Below the pieces are notes generated by a model. It did not search any database and was not told the DNA's origin. It worked only from the letters and a program-made list of their open reading frames with translations. This document shows, piece by piece, positions 17,279 to 24,949 of a stretch of DNA of 46,041 bases. How positions within the stretch are numbered: the stretch's first letter is position 1; each line of letters opens with the position of its first letter. Source of the stretch: Pseudonocardia terrae (GTDB lineage: Bacteria > Actinomycetota > Actinomycetes > Mycobacteriales > Pseudonocardiaceae); NCBI RefSeq assembly GCF_021343995.1, contig NZ_JAJTTE010000053.1:1-46041 (forward strand), read 5' to 3'. A program made the translations under genes and the position numbers.

Positions 17279-19990
17279 ATGACCTGGGTGCAGTACGTGC
17301 TCGGCATCGTCACGGTGTTGTCCGCCGTGGTGGCCGTGGCGCTGGTGTGGCGCACGGTGGCGAGCATGGTGAGCATCATCCGCCTGGGCCAGGCCGACGG
17401 AACGCGCTCCGGCCCGTTCGGGCCGCGCTTCGCGACCATGCTCAAGGAGACGCTGGGTCACACCCGGATGCTGAAGTGGAGCCACGTCGGTGTCTTCCAC
17501 TGGCTGGTGATGATCGGCTTCGGCGGGCTGTTCCTGGCGCTGATCGAGGCGTTCGTCGAGGTGTGGAACCCGACCTTCCACCTGCCGATCATCGGCGAGT
17601 GGGGCCCCTACTCGCTGTGGGTCGAGGTCCTCGGCGTGGGCACCGTGGTCGGCATCCTGCCGCTGATCGTCTACCGGCAGGTGAAGAACCCCAAGCGGCT
17701 CGGGCGGGCGTCGCGGTTCTACGGCTCGTACATGGGCCGGGCGTACTTCGTCGAGGCCATCGTGTTCCTCGAGGGCGCCGGCATCCTGATCGTGCGCGCC
17801 TCGAAGCTCGCGCTCGGTGCGTTCGACGCCCCGGACTGGTCGACCTTCGTCACCGGCCCGCTGTCCACGATCTTCCCCGGCAGCCCCACGCTGATCTCGG
17901 TGTTCGCCACGGTGAAGGTCCTCTCGGCCACGCTGTGGCTGATCGTGATCGCCGCCAAGCCCACGATGGGGGTGGCCTGGCACCGGTTCACCGCGTTCCC
18001 GAACATCTACTTCAAGCGCGAGGACGACGGGCGCAAGGCGCTCGGCAACGTCAAGCCCATGACCTCGCAGGGCAAGGTGCTCGACCTGGAGGAGGCCGAC
18101 CCGGACACCGACACCTTCGGCGCCGGGCGGGTCGAGGACTTCACCTGGAAGGGCCTGCTCGACTTCACCACCTGCACCGAGTGCGGGCGCTGCCAGTCGC
18201 AGTGCCCGGCGTGGAACACCGAGAAGCCGCTCTCGCCGAAGCTGCTGGTCAACGCGCTGCGCGACCACGCCTACGCCAAGGCCCCGTACCTGCTCGCCGG
18301 GGGCCGCAAGGACATGACCGGCGAGGAGGTCGGGCTGACCGGCGACGACGCCGAGGCCCGCCTGGCCGCGATCCCCTCCGCCGCGGTCAAGGAGGCCGAG
18401 CGCCCGCTGGTCGGCGGCGAGGACGTGCTCGGGGTGATCGACCCGGACGTGCTGTGGTCGTGCACCACCTGCGGGGCGTGCGTGGAGCAGTGCCCGGTCG
18501 ACATCGAGCACGTCGACCACATCGTCGACATGCGCCGCTACCAGGTTATGATCGAGACCGAGTTCCCCACGGAGCTGTCCGGGCTGTTCAAGAACCTGGA
18601 GAACAAGGGCAACCCCTGGGGGTCGAACCAGAAGGACCGGCTGGCCTGGACCCAGGACCTGCCCTTCGAGGTCCCGGTGTTCGACGGCGAGCTCTCCCCG
18701 GAGACCGAGTACATCTTCTGGGTCGGCTGTGCCGGGGCGTTCGACGACAACGCCAAGAAGACCACCCGGGCCACCGCGGAGCTGCTGCACCGGGCGGGCG
18801 TGAACTACGTGGTGCTGGGCACCGAGGAGACCTGCACCGGCGACCCGGCGCGGCGCGCGGGCAACGAGTTCCTGTTCCAGATGATGGCCCAGCAGACCGC
18901 CGAGATGCTCAACGCCGTGTTCGAGGGCCGCGAGCCGGGCACCCGCAAGATGGTCACCACCTGCCCGCACTGCCTCAACTCGCTCTCCCGCGAGTACCCG
19001 CAACTCGACGGGCACTACGAGGTCATCCACCACACCCAGCTGCTCAACAAGCTGGTCCGCACCGGCAAGCTCGTCCCGGTCGCCGACCCGGACTCCTCCA
19101 AGCGGGTCACCTACCACGACCCGTGCTACCTGGGCCGGCACAACGAGGTCTACGAGGAGCCGCGCGAGCTGGTCTCCGCGGTCGGCACGCTCACCGAGAT
19201 GCCCCGCCACGGCGACCGCTCGATGTGCTGCGGCGCGGGCGGCGCGCGGATGTGGATGGAGGAGCGGATCGGGCAGCGGATCAACGTCACCCGCACCACC
19301 GAGGCGCTCGAGACCCTCTCGCCCGCGGGTGGGGACGGGGCCTCGGCGGCGGCCGGCACGATCGCCGTCGGCTGTCCGTTCTGCCGCACCATGATCGGCG
19401 ACGGCCTGACCCAGAAGCAGGCCGGCGGCGAGGGCGAGCAGGTCCAGATCCAGGACGTCGCGCAGATGCTGCTGGCCTCGGTCCAGCGCGGCGACTCCGC
19501 CGTCGCGACGCCCGCGGCCCCGGAGGCGACCGAGGGCGACGTCGAGCAGACCACGGACTCCCCGCTCACCGAGAACACCCCGGCCGGCGCCGCCGACTCC
19601 GGTGCGGCCACCGCGTCGACCTCGGCCGAGGCCGCGGCGGACACGGTGAAGCCGGCGGAGGCGCCCGTCGACGCCGTCGCGGAGAAGGCCGCGGAGGCCC
19701 CGGACACCGGCACGGCCGGCACCGACGCCGACAAGTCGGAGGTCACGACCGGGATGAACGACGCCGCGGTGGAGGGCTCGGGCAAGGAGCCGACCGCGTC
19801 GTCCGAGGCCGAGACGGCCGGGCCGTCGGAGCCGCCGACCGGGTCGACGGAGGCCTCGAAGGAGGACTCCGACGCGTCCGGGTCGAAGGGGGCGACGTCC
19901 AACGGCTCCGCTCCGAAGCCGGAGACCAACGGCCACGCCCGCTCCGACGCCCCCTCGGGCACCGGCGACAAGGGCGAATCCGGCTCTTGA
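17279..19990 (+). CDS. etfD: Membrane Fe-S oxidoreductase, EtfD/Rv0338c-like (heterodisulfide-reductase-related)
   Basis: This 903-residue enzyme is proposed to pass electrons from acyl-CoA dehydrogenases, via electron-transfer flavoprotein, to the membrane quinone pool; the mycobacterial homologue Rv0338c has this role. The N-terminal ~260 residues carry several membrane helices of the nitrate-reductase-gamma type. Two [4Fe-4S] motifs follow (CTECGRCQSQCP and CTTCGACVEQCP). Two CCG domains come next, with the motifs MCCGAGGARMW and VGCPFCRTM. The last ~160 residues are an Ala/Thr/Glu-rich tail. The ATG at 17279 is chosen for its AGGGAGG site; an in-frame start at 17210 would overlap the operator. 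A strong terminator follows. Confidence 0.88.
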   Translation: MTWVQYVLGIVTVLSAVVAVALVWRTVASMVSIIRLGQADGTRSGPFGPRFATMLKETLGHTRMLKWSHVGVFHWLVMIGFGGLFLALIEAFVEVWNPTFHLPIIGEWGPYSLWVEVLGVGTVVGILPLIVYRQVKNPKRLGRASRFYGSYMGRAYFVEAIVFLEGAGILIVRASKLALGAFDAPDWSTFVTGPLSTIFPGSPTLISVFATVKVLSATLWLIVIAAKPTMGVAWHRFTAFPNIYFKREDDGRKALGNVKPMTSQGKVLDLEEADPDTDTFGAGRVEDFTWKGLLDFTTCTECGRCQSQCPAWNTEKPLSPKLLVNALRDHAYAKAPYLLAGGRKDMTGEEVGLTGDDAEARLAAIPSAAVKEAERPLVGGEDVLGVIDPDVLWSCTTCGACVEQCPVDIEHVDHIVDMRRYQVMIETEFPTELSGLFKNLENKGNPWGSNQKDRLAWTQDLPFEVPVFDGELSPETEYIFWVGCAGAFDDNAKKTTRATAELLHRAGVNYVVLGTEETCTGDPARRAGNEFLFQMMAQQTAEMLNAVFEGREPGTRKMVTTCPHCLNSLSREYPQLDGHYEVIHHTQLLNKLVRTGKLVPVADPDSSKRVTYHDPCYLGRHNEVYEEPRELVSAVGTLTEMPRHGDRSMCCGAGGARMWMEERIGQRINVTRTTEALETLSPAGGDGASAAAGTIAVGCPFCRTMIGDGLTQKQAGGEGEQVQIQDVAQMLLASVQRGDSAVATPAAPEATEGDVEQTTDSPLTENTPAGAADSGAATASTSAEAAADTVKPAEAPVDAVAEKAAEAPDTGTAGTDADKSEVTTGMNDAAVEGSGKEPTASSEAETAGPSEPPTGSTEASKEDSDASGSKGATSNGSAPKPETNGHARSDAPSGTGDKGESGS

Positions 19991-20008
19991 CGCAGTAGTC
20001 CCATCACA

Positions 20009-20036
20009 GGCCCCGCGATCTTCGGATCGCGGGGCC
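20009..20036 (+). terminator. Strong hairpin terminator after etfD
   Basis: A 12-bp perfect stem (GGCCCCGCGATC and its complement) is closed by a TTCG tetraloop, 18 nt after the stop codon. There is no T-run, as usual in high-GC actinobacteria. Confidence 0.75.
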
Positions 20037-20201
20037 GGTGGCGTTCTCAGGGGTGGGACGCGGTCGGTCACGGTCGGTCGCGGCAGCGGGCCCGGCGGGC
20101 GTGGCGGGCGGGAGCGGAGCCCTGATCGTCGTTCCGGACCGCCCGCGGCCGGCGGTGGCCGCACATCGTCCCGGACGGTGATCTCGGGGCGGCAGGTCCC
20201 C

Positions 20202-20216
20202 GTAAACGGCGTTTAC
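20202..20216. repeat. Palindrome GTAAACGGCGTTTAC, copy 1
   Basis: The 15-bp motif has 7-bp perfect arms and lies in the gap between two convergent genes. An identical copy is 35 bp away, and the flanking GGTCCC is also repeated. Confidence 0.7.
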
Positions 20217-20236
20217 CGCTCGGATAGCGGGTCCCG

Positions 20237-20251
20237 GTAAACGGCGTTTAC
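20237..20251. repeat. Palindrome GTAAACGGCGTTTAC, copy 2
   Basis: It is identical to the copy at 20202-20216. With the flanking GGTCCC and trailing C the two copies form a direct repeat of about 23 bp with one mismatch. Confidence 0.7.
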
Positions 20252-20272
20252 CCAAGGCGTACAGCGCGGCCT

Positions 20273-20316
20273 GCGGAAGCCCACAGCGCAACTCGCGGAA
20301 GCCCACAGCCCGACTC
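20273..20316. repeat. Tandem 22-bp repeat, two copies
   Basis: Two abutting copies beginning GCGGAAGCCCACAGC differ at two positions near the end. They lie 35 bp before the stop of the gene at 20351. The rest of 20037-20350 shows no gene. Confidence 0.65.
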
Positions 20317-20350
20317 GACGGAGGGTGAGAGCCCGGCTCGCGGGGCTCTC

Positions 20351-21643
20351 TCAGGGGCAGGGGCGGAAGCGCGCGACGCGCCAGGTGGCCTTGGCGGTGT
20401 TCTCCGTTCGTACGACGTCGACGGTGCCGAGGGCCGGGACGGCGCGGCCCCAGGCGGTGGAACAGCCGTCGAGCGCGACGACGGTGCCCGGTGCCGGGGC
20501 CGGGGTGGGCGAAGTGGAGGCGCGGGGGGCGGCGGTGGGGCTGCCCGCGGGTACGCGGCTCGCGGCCACGCCGACCCCGGCGGTGCAGTCGGCCGCACCG
20601 GTGGCCTGCGCCAGCTGGGCCTGCGCGGCCGGGTCGAGGAGCCGGCACACCGCCTCGGGGTCGGCCGGGGTCAGGCCCTCGCCGAGCTTGGTCAGGACGA
20701 GGTCGGGACGGTCGTAGCCGAAGCCCTGCCGCATCTGCGTCCCGGCCTGCTGCGCGATCTGCGTCTCCTGGTCGCGGACCTCGGCGGCGCGGAACTGGTA
20801 GCCCACGAACGACACCACACACAGGGCCGCGCCGACGGCCGCGACCTGCCACCGCGGGAGCCGTAGCAGCCCGGCGACCAGCACCCCGATGCTCGTGGCG
20901 AAGGCCCAGGACCAGGGGTTGCCGGCGGTCTCGTGCACCAGCCCGGCCAGCAGCGCGACCCCGGCGACGTGCCAGGTCCAGCCCTTCAGCAGCCGGTCCA
21001 GGCGCAGCAGCGACAGCAGCACGAGCACCACGAGCCCGGCGGCGACCGGGACCCACCAGCGCGCCTGGTCGTCGAACGCCACGAAGACGAACAGCAGGAC
21101 CGCAGCGCCCACGATCCCGAGGCCGATCGCGCCGCGCCAGCTCCGCGGGCGGAACCTCCGCAACACCTCCGCCGCCGGGACCCGGGTTCCGTTCGCTCCC
21201 GAGCCCTCCGGGTCGGGATCGGGGTCGAACCGCCCTCGCGGCCGGCCCTTCTCTCGCTCACCTCTCCGACCTGCGTGGTCTCGTGCGGCCTGCCCCCGGT
21301 CGAGCGGCGTCGAATCGATGCGTCCCTGGTCGAGCCGCTCCAACTCGGCCTGCTCGGGCTCTGCCCGGCCGAGCTCACGCGCATCGGCGTCGGTCCGATC
21401 CCGCTCGGCCCGGCCCCCGGACCGGCTGCGTTCAGGTCGTCGGTCCTGCTGGACAGCGTCCCGCTCCACCGGCGGGTCGCCCTCGTCCCGCCGCACGACC
21501 TCGGCCCCGGGCGCCGGCCGGTCGTCCTCCGTGCCGGCGCGGGGCTCTTCGGCCGCCCGCCGTGGGGGCGCGTGCCGCCCACTGCGCCACGCCCCCGTCC
21601 CGGCGGAGGGGTCGGGGTGGGCTGAAGGGTCGGGGCGCTCCAT
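20351..21643 (-). CDS. Multi-pass membrane protein of unknown function with charged N-terminus
   Basis: This 430-residue protein is not recognised by family. The first ~170 residues are a highly charged, Arg/Asp/Glu-rich cytoplasmic region of low complexity. Four to five transmembrane helices follow (IGLGIVGAAVLLFVFVAF, WWVPVAAGLVVLVLLSLL, a helix around WHVAGVALLAGLV, and one or two around VAAVGAALCVVSFVGYQF). An extracytoplasmic C-terminal domain of about 150 residues then has Cys residues at VCRLLDP, AADCTAG and DGCSTAWG and a Pro/Ser/Thr linker. The ATG at 21643 is favoured because a TAGGCT box is 8 nt upstream, as for leaderless genes. It is convergent with etfD. Confidence 0.75.
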   Translation of the reverse strand: MERPDPSAHPDPSAGTGAWRSGRHAPPRRAAEEPRAGTEDDRPAPGAEVVRRDEGDPPVERDAVQQDRRPERSRSGGRAERDRTDADARELGRAEPEQAELERLDQGRIDSTPLDRGQAARDHAGRRGEREKGRPRGRFDPDPDPEGSGANGTRVPAAEVLRRFRPRSWRGAIGLGIVGAAVLLFVFVAFDDQARWWVPVAAGLVVLVLLSLLRLDRLLKGWTWHVAGVALLAGLVHETAGNPWSWAFATSIGVLVAGLLRLPRWQVAAVGAALCVVSFVGYQFRAAEVRDQETQIAQQAGTQMRQGFGYDRPDLVLTKLGEGLTPADPEAVCRLLDPAAQAQLAQATGAADCTAGVGVAASRVPAGSPTAAPRASTSPTPAPAPGTVVALDGCSTAWGRAVPALGTVDVVRTENTAKATWRVARFRPCP

Positions 21644-21651
21644 CGCGGCCC

Positions 21652-21657
21652 AGCCTA
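21652..21657 (-). promoter_or_regulatory. Candidate -10 box for leaderless gene starting at 21643
   Basis: Minus-strand TAGGCT is followed by 8 nt and the ATG. No Shine-Dalgarno sequence is present. Confidence 0.5.
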
Positions 21658-21683
21658 GCGATCCGCCGGGGTCCGTAGCGGCC

Positions 21684-22037
21684 TCACAACCAGCCGTGGT
21701 CGCGCGCCCGCTCCAGCGCCTCCACCCGGGTCGCGACGCCGAGCTTCTCCGTCGCCGAGGACAGGAAGTTGCGGACGGTGCCGGCGAACAGGTGGACCCG
21801 CGTGGCGATGTCCCCCGCCGTCCCGCCATCCCGCCATCCCGCCATCCCGCCGTCCCCGCCGTCCCGCCGTCCCCGCCGTCCCCGCCCACCCCGCCTGACC
21901 GACGCTGCGCAGGACCTGCAGCTCCCGCTCGATGAGCGGTCAGCCCTCCGTGGCGAGGGCGGCCACGGCCAGGTCGGGTCGACGTACCGGCCGCCGCCGT
22001 GCACCCGCCGGATCACGTCGGCCAGCAGCGAGGCGGG
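21684..22037 (-). pseudogene. Decayed LuxR/NarL-family response regulator (C-terminal remnant)
   Basis: Minus-strand fragments in different frames match the end of a two-component response regulator. ASLLADVIRRVHGGGRYVDP lies near 22030-21970. DLAVAALATEG is one frame over. IERELQVLRSV follows. GDIATRVHLFAGTVRNFLSS and EKLGVATRVEALERARDHGWL then run to a TGA at 21684. The part between ELQVLRSV and GDIATRV, which should be the first HTH helix, is replaced by an 8-9-bp microsatellite. At least two frame changes are needed to join the pieces, and the receiver domain is absent upstream. It cannot encode a working regulator. Confidence 0.8.
21812..21895. repeat. Microsatellite of CCCGCC[A/G]T units
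   Basis: About ten imperfect tandem units of 8-9 bp (CCCGCCAT, CCCGCCGT, CCCCGCCGT) lie inside the response-regulator remnant, exactly where its helix-turn-helix should begin. Confidence 0.85.
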
Positions 22038-22063
22038 AGATCACCACGCTGCCGCTGTTCTCT

Positions 22064-22285
22064 TTGGTGGTCGCGGCCGCGGTGATGGTTGCCGTGGTCT
22101 CCGCGGGCGGCTGGCCCGGCCTGCTCGCGCTCCTGCCCGGCGGGGCGATCGGCGCGCTGAGCCGGATCGCCTCCGGCGCGCCGTGGATGCCGTACCCGCT
22201 GGGCTCGCTGGTCGCGTGGCCGGTGCTGTTCGGCTGGCTGGCCATGCGGAACTTCCGGTGGGACGCGCGGGTGGCCGCGGTGTAG
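22064..22285 (+). CDS. Small membrane protein, start uncertain, possibly 5'-truncated
   Basis: The frame from TTG 22064 (or GTG 22067 or ATG 22085) gives about 67-73 residues. They have two hydrophobic segments (LVVAAAVMVAVVSAGGWPGLLALLPGG and PLGSLVAWPVLFGWLAM) and a basic end. No family is recognised. The coding frame continues upstream without a stop but runs into the response-regulator remnant on the other strand. The true 5' end may therefore have been lost in the same rearrangement. It ends 4 nt before the convergent dcd gene. Confidence 0.4.
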   Translation: MVVAAAVMVAVVSAGGWPGLLALLPGGAIGALSRIASGAPWMPYPLGSLVAWPVLFGWLAMRNFRWDARVAAV

Positions 22286-22289
22286 GCGC

Positions 22290-22871
22290 TCAGCGCCGGG
22301 TGTCGACCTTGTGGAAGTTCTTCCACGCGCGCGAGGGCGTCGGGCCCCGCTGCCCCTGGTAGCGGGAGCCGACGCCCTCGCTGCCGTAGGGCCGCTCGGC
22401 CGGGCTGGACAACCGGAACAGGCAGAGCTGCCCGATCTTCATGCCGGGCCACAGGGTGATCGGGAGGTTCGCGACGTTGGACAGCTCGAGCGTGATGTGG
22501 CCGGTGAAGCCGGGGTCGATGAACCCGGCCGTGGAGTGGGTGAGCAGGCCCAGCCGGCCCAGGCTGGACTTGCCCTCGAGCCGGCCCGCCAGGTCGTCCG
22601 GAAGGCTGACCTGCTCGAACGTCGACCCGAGGACGAACTCGCCGGGGTGCAGCACGAAGTTGTCCCCCTCGGCCGTCTCGACCGGCGTGGTCAGCTCGTC
22701 CTGCTGGATCGACGGGTCGATGTGCGTGTAGCGGGAGTTCTGGAAGACCCGGAAGAAGCGGTCCAGCCGCACGTCGATGCTCGACGGCTGCAACATCGCC
22801 TCGTCCCACGGGTCGAGCCCGAGGCGCCCGGACTCGAGCTCCTTGCGCAGGTCGCGGTCCGAGAGCAACAC
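22290..22871 (-). CDS. dcd: dCTP deaminase (probably the dUMP-forming bifunctional type)
   Basis: This 193-residue enzyme converts dCTP to dUTP and, in the mycobacterial-type bifunctional form, on to dUMP, feeding thymidylate synthesis. The start MLLSDRDLRKELESGRLGLDP is typical of actinobacterial Dcd. The phosphate-binding LEGKSSLGRLGL and the catalytic region TAGFIDPGFTGHITLELSN with its conserved Glu are intact. So is the nucleotide-contacting C-terminus (YGSEGVGSRYQGQRGPTPS). The GTG start is preceded by TAGGCT-N7, pointing to a leaderless transcript. Choice of the bifunctional form is by similarity to the M. tuberculosis enzyme. Confidence 0.95.
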   Translation of the reverse strand: MLLSDRDLRKELESGRLGLDPWDEAMLQPSSIDVRLDRFFRVFQNSRYTHIDPSIQQDELTTPVETAEGDNFVLHPGEFVLGSTFEQVSLPDDLAGRLEGKSSLGRLGLLTHSTAGFIDPGFTGHITLELSNVANLPITLWPGMKIGQLCLFRLSSPAERPYGSEGVGSRYQGQRGPTPSRAWKNFHKVDTRR

Positions 22872-22878
22872 GCCGCGC

Positions 22879-22884
22879 AGCCTA
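22879..22884 (-). promoter_or_regulatory. Candidate -10 box for leaderless dcd
   Basis: Minus-strand TAGGCT lies 7 nt before the GTG start. No ribosome binding site is present. Confidence 0.5.
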
Positions 22885-22940
22885 TCCGGGGAGGTGGATC
22901 GAGGGCCGCAGCGGGGATGCTAGAGTCGCTCTCACGCACT

Positions 22941-23011
22941 GCGGATGTAGTTCAATGGTAGAACATCAGCTTCCCAAGCTGAATACGCGGGTTCGATTCC
23001 CGTCATCCGCT
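22941..23011 (+). tRNA. tRNA-Gly (anticodon CCC)
   Basis: The 71-nt sequence folds as a complete cloverleaf. The acceptor arms GCGGATG and CATCCGC pair. The D-arm contains TAGTTCAATGGTAGAAC. The anticodon stem TCAGC/GCTGA encloses the loop TTCCCAA, giving anticodon CCC, and the T-arm contains GGTTCGATTCC. CCA is not encoded. A TAGAGT box at 22921-22926 is a plausible -10. No duplicated 3' end is seen nearby, so it does not look used as an attachment site. Confidence 0.95.
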
Positions 23012-23282
23012 CTCTCACCGAAGGCCCAGCTCACACGGTGTCCACACCGGAGCTGGGCCTTCGTCGTCCCCGAGGTCCCCCGTGGCCTCGACGGGCACCT
23101 CGCCCGGCTGCGCGCCCGCATCACGGCCCGCCGGGAATCCGGCACGACCCGTCCGGTTGCACTGGCCCCGGCCGCCGGAGGTGGTGGCGCTCCCGGGCGG
23201 GCGCGATGCCGGACGGTCCGATGAGTTGCGCGGCCTCGGCCGGTCGGAAGGGGGACATCCGAGACAGGAGAGGACGGCACCG

Positions 23283-23834
23283 ATGCGCGAGATCGTGGTC
23301 TCCGAGTTCGTGACGCTCGACGGCGTGATGGAGGCGCCCGGCGGCGAGCCGACGCACCCGCACACCGGCTGGGTGGCCGAGCACGGCACCCCCGAGTTCT
23401 TCGAGTTCAAGTACCGCGAGGTGGTCGAGGCGGGCGGGCTGCTGTTGGGCCGCACCACCTACGAGAGCTTCGTGGGGGCGTGGCCACAGCGCGAGGGGGA
23501 CTTCGCCGAGCGGATGACGGCGCTGCCCAAGTACGTCGCCACCTCGCGCCCCGAGGAATTGACCTGGAACGCCCGCCCGCTCACGGGCGCGGTCGTCGAC
23601 GCCGTGACGGAGCTCAAGAAGGGCGACGGCGGACCACTACTGGTCAACGGCAGCGCCACGATGGTGCGCACCCTGCTCGCCGCCGGGCTGGTCGACGAGC
23701 TGCGGCTGCAGGTCTTCCCGGTCGCGATCGGCGGCGGCCTGCGGTTCTGGCCGGAGGATCGCGGCAAGGTGTCGCTGCACCTGGCCGACGTCACCCGCTA
23801 CGGCGACACTCTGGTCCAGACCTACCGGGCCTGA
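23283..23834 (+). CDS. Dihydrofolate-reductase-like (RibD C-terminal) family protein
   Basis: This 183-residue protein belongs to the stress-type DHFR/RibD-C family common in actinobacteria. The start MREIVVSEFVTLDGVMEAPG and the motif GGLLLGRTTYESFVGAWP are characteristic. The nucleotide-binding stretch GGPLLVNGSATMVRTLLAAGLVDEL and the end RFWPEDRGKVSLHL also fit. It probably binds NADPH and reduces an unknown small molecule; true folate activity is not implied. The ATG has an AGGAGAGGA site. Its 3' end overlaps the convergent YjbR-like gene by 13 bases. Confidence 0.88.
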   Translation: MREIVVSEFVTLDGVMEAPGGEPTHPHTGWVAEHGTPEFFEFKYREVVEAGGLLLGRTTYESFVGAWPQREGDFAERMTALPKYVATSRPEELTWNARPLTGAVVDAVTELKKGDGGPLLVNGSATMVRTLLAAGLVDELRLQVFPVAIGGGLRFWPEDRGKVSLHLADVTRYGDTLVQTYRA

Positions 23835-24169
23835 TCCGCGTCCCGGTCGCGCACCAGGCGGGCCGGCGCCTTCCGTCGCCACGCCTCCTCGACGAGCTCG
23901 CTGAGCTGCGCCGGATCGACCGTCGCCAGGTCGACGAGGATCGAGCCGTGCCCGTCGTAGTGCGGCGTGGTGAAGAAGGTCGGGTCGCCCGAGGCGAGCA
24001 GGGCCTCCTTCTCGTCCGTGCCGCAGACCAGCATGAGCCCGCCCTCCGCTTCCGTGCGTAGCCGGGCGAAGCCCTTCCCGCGGACCTTCAGCGCCGGTGT
24101 GCGGTAGGAGGTCGACACCTCGACCTCCGGCAGTGCGGTCGCGATCGCGACGACGTCGTCCCAGGTCAT
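23822..24169 (-). CDS. MmcQ/YjbR-family protein
   Basis: This 115-residue protein carries the YjbR pattern: MTWDDVVAIATALPEVEVS at the N-terminus, then FARLRTEAEGGLMLVCGTDEKEALL, and then PHYDGHGSILVDLATVD. The fold is a CyaY-like DNA-binding-type double wing whose function in bacteria is not settled. The length is standard. Its stop lies inside the 3' end of the convergent DHFR-like gene. No ribosome binding site is obvious. Confidence 0.85.
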   Translation of the reverse strand: MTWDDVVAIATALPEVEVSTSYRTPALKVRGKGFARLRTEAEGGLMLVCGTDEKEALLASGDPTFFTTPHYDGHGSILVDLATVDPAQLSELVEEAWRRKAPARLVRDRDADQAR

Positions 24170-24219
24170 GGGTCGATCCTGACGGACCGGGGCACCCGTC
24201 GTCGTGGAGGAAACGGATC

Positions 24220-24933
24220 TCAGGCCGGTGTGTTCGCGGCCAGGAACTCGGCGACCGCCTTCTGCGCCATCGGGATGCTGTCGGGGTCCTTCCACGACTC
24301 CAGCAACGACGCGTCCGGCGCCACCCGGGCCAGGAGACGAGAGGCCGCCTGCGGGTGGAACTCGTCGTCGCCCATGAGCACCAGGATCGGGTGGGTGAAG
24401 CGCTCGACGTCGGCGTCGGAGACACTCCACAGCACGTCGTCGCCGCCGTAGAGGTTGTCCCGGAAGCCGGCGAGGTCCTCGGCGGGGACCCCGCGCTCCT
24501 CCCCCCAGCCCCGGACCATCTCGTGGAACCGGTCGCGGTTGTCCGACAGCCCGATGGGCTGCAGCGCGACGGCGGCGGCGATCCGGTCCGGCGCCGTGCG
24601 CAGCAGGTTGGCGATGAACGCGCCCCCGATGCACATGCCCAGCACGTGCGCCCGTTCGACGCCCGCGTGGTCGAGGACGGCGAGCTGGTCGCCGGTGTAG
24701 GTGTCCCAGCCGTCCGACGCCGAGACGGGGCCGGAGGAGCCGCCCCCCGCGTTGCGCTGGTCCATCGCGATGACCCGGTAGAGCGGCGCGAGCTCGTCGA
24801 TCGGGTTCCACGGGCCGCGCTGCCAGGCGTCGATCGTGGAGCGCAGCCCGCCCGGCGCCAGCAGGAGCACGGGGAAACCGGAGCCGTGCTCCTCGTAGTG
24901 CAGGGTCACCCCGTCGCGGGTGAAGGTCGGCAT
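24220..24933 (-). CDS. Alpha/beta hydrolase with cysteine nucleophile elbow
   Basis: This 237-residue hydrolase has an oxyanion-hole segment LLLAPGGLRS and the strand-loop VIAMDQRNAGGGSSG. Its nucleophile elbow GMCIGG places Cys101 where most relatives have Ser. The catalytic Asp/His region is LMGDDEFHPQAASR (His193). A Cys nucleophile is known in dienelactone hydrolase-like enzymes, but the rest of the sequence is closer to general alpha/beta hydrolases. The substrate is unknown. The ATG at 24933 has a GAGGAG site and lies 16 nt after the EamA-like gene, so the two are probably co-transcribed. Confidence 0.88.
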   Translation of the reverse strand: MPTFTRDGVTLHYEEHGSGFPVLLLAPGGLRSTIDAWQRGPWNPIDELAPLYRVIAMDQRNAGGGSSGPVSASDGWDTYTGDQLAVLDHAGVERAHVLGMCIGGAFIANLLRTAPDRIAAAVALQPIGLSDNRDRFHEMVRGWGEERGVPAEDLAGFRDNLYGGDDVLWSVSDADVERFTHPILVLMGDDEFHPQAASRLLARVAPDASLLESWKDPDSIPMAQKAVAEFLAANTPA

Positions 24934-24949
24934 CGGTACTCCTCGGCTC

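Noticed and set aside
17216..20164. A 982-codon open minus-strand frame opposite the etfD-like gene
   Set aside because: It lies antisense to a gene with intact Fe-S motifs and has no recognisable domain.
22941..23011. tRNA-Gly as an integration site
   Set aside because: No second copy of its 3' end and no integrase were found nearby; the flanking genes are ordinary.
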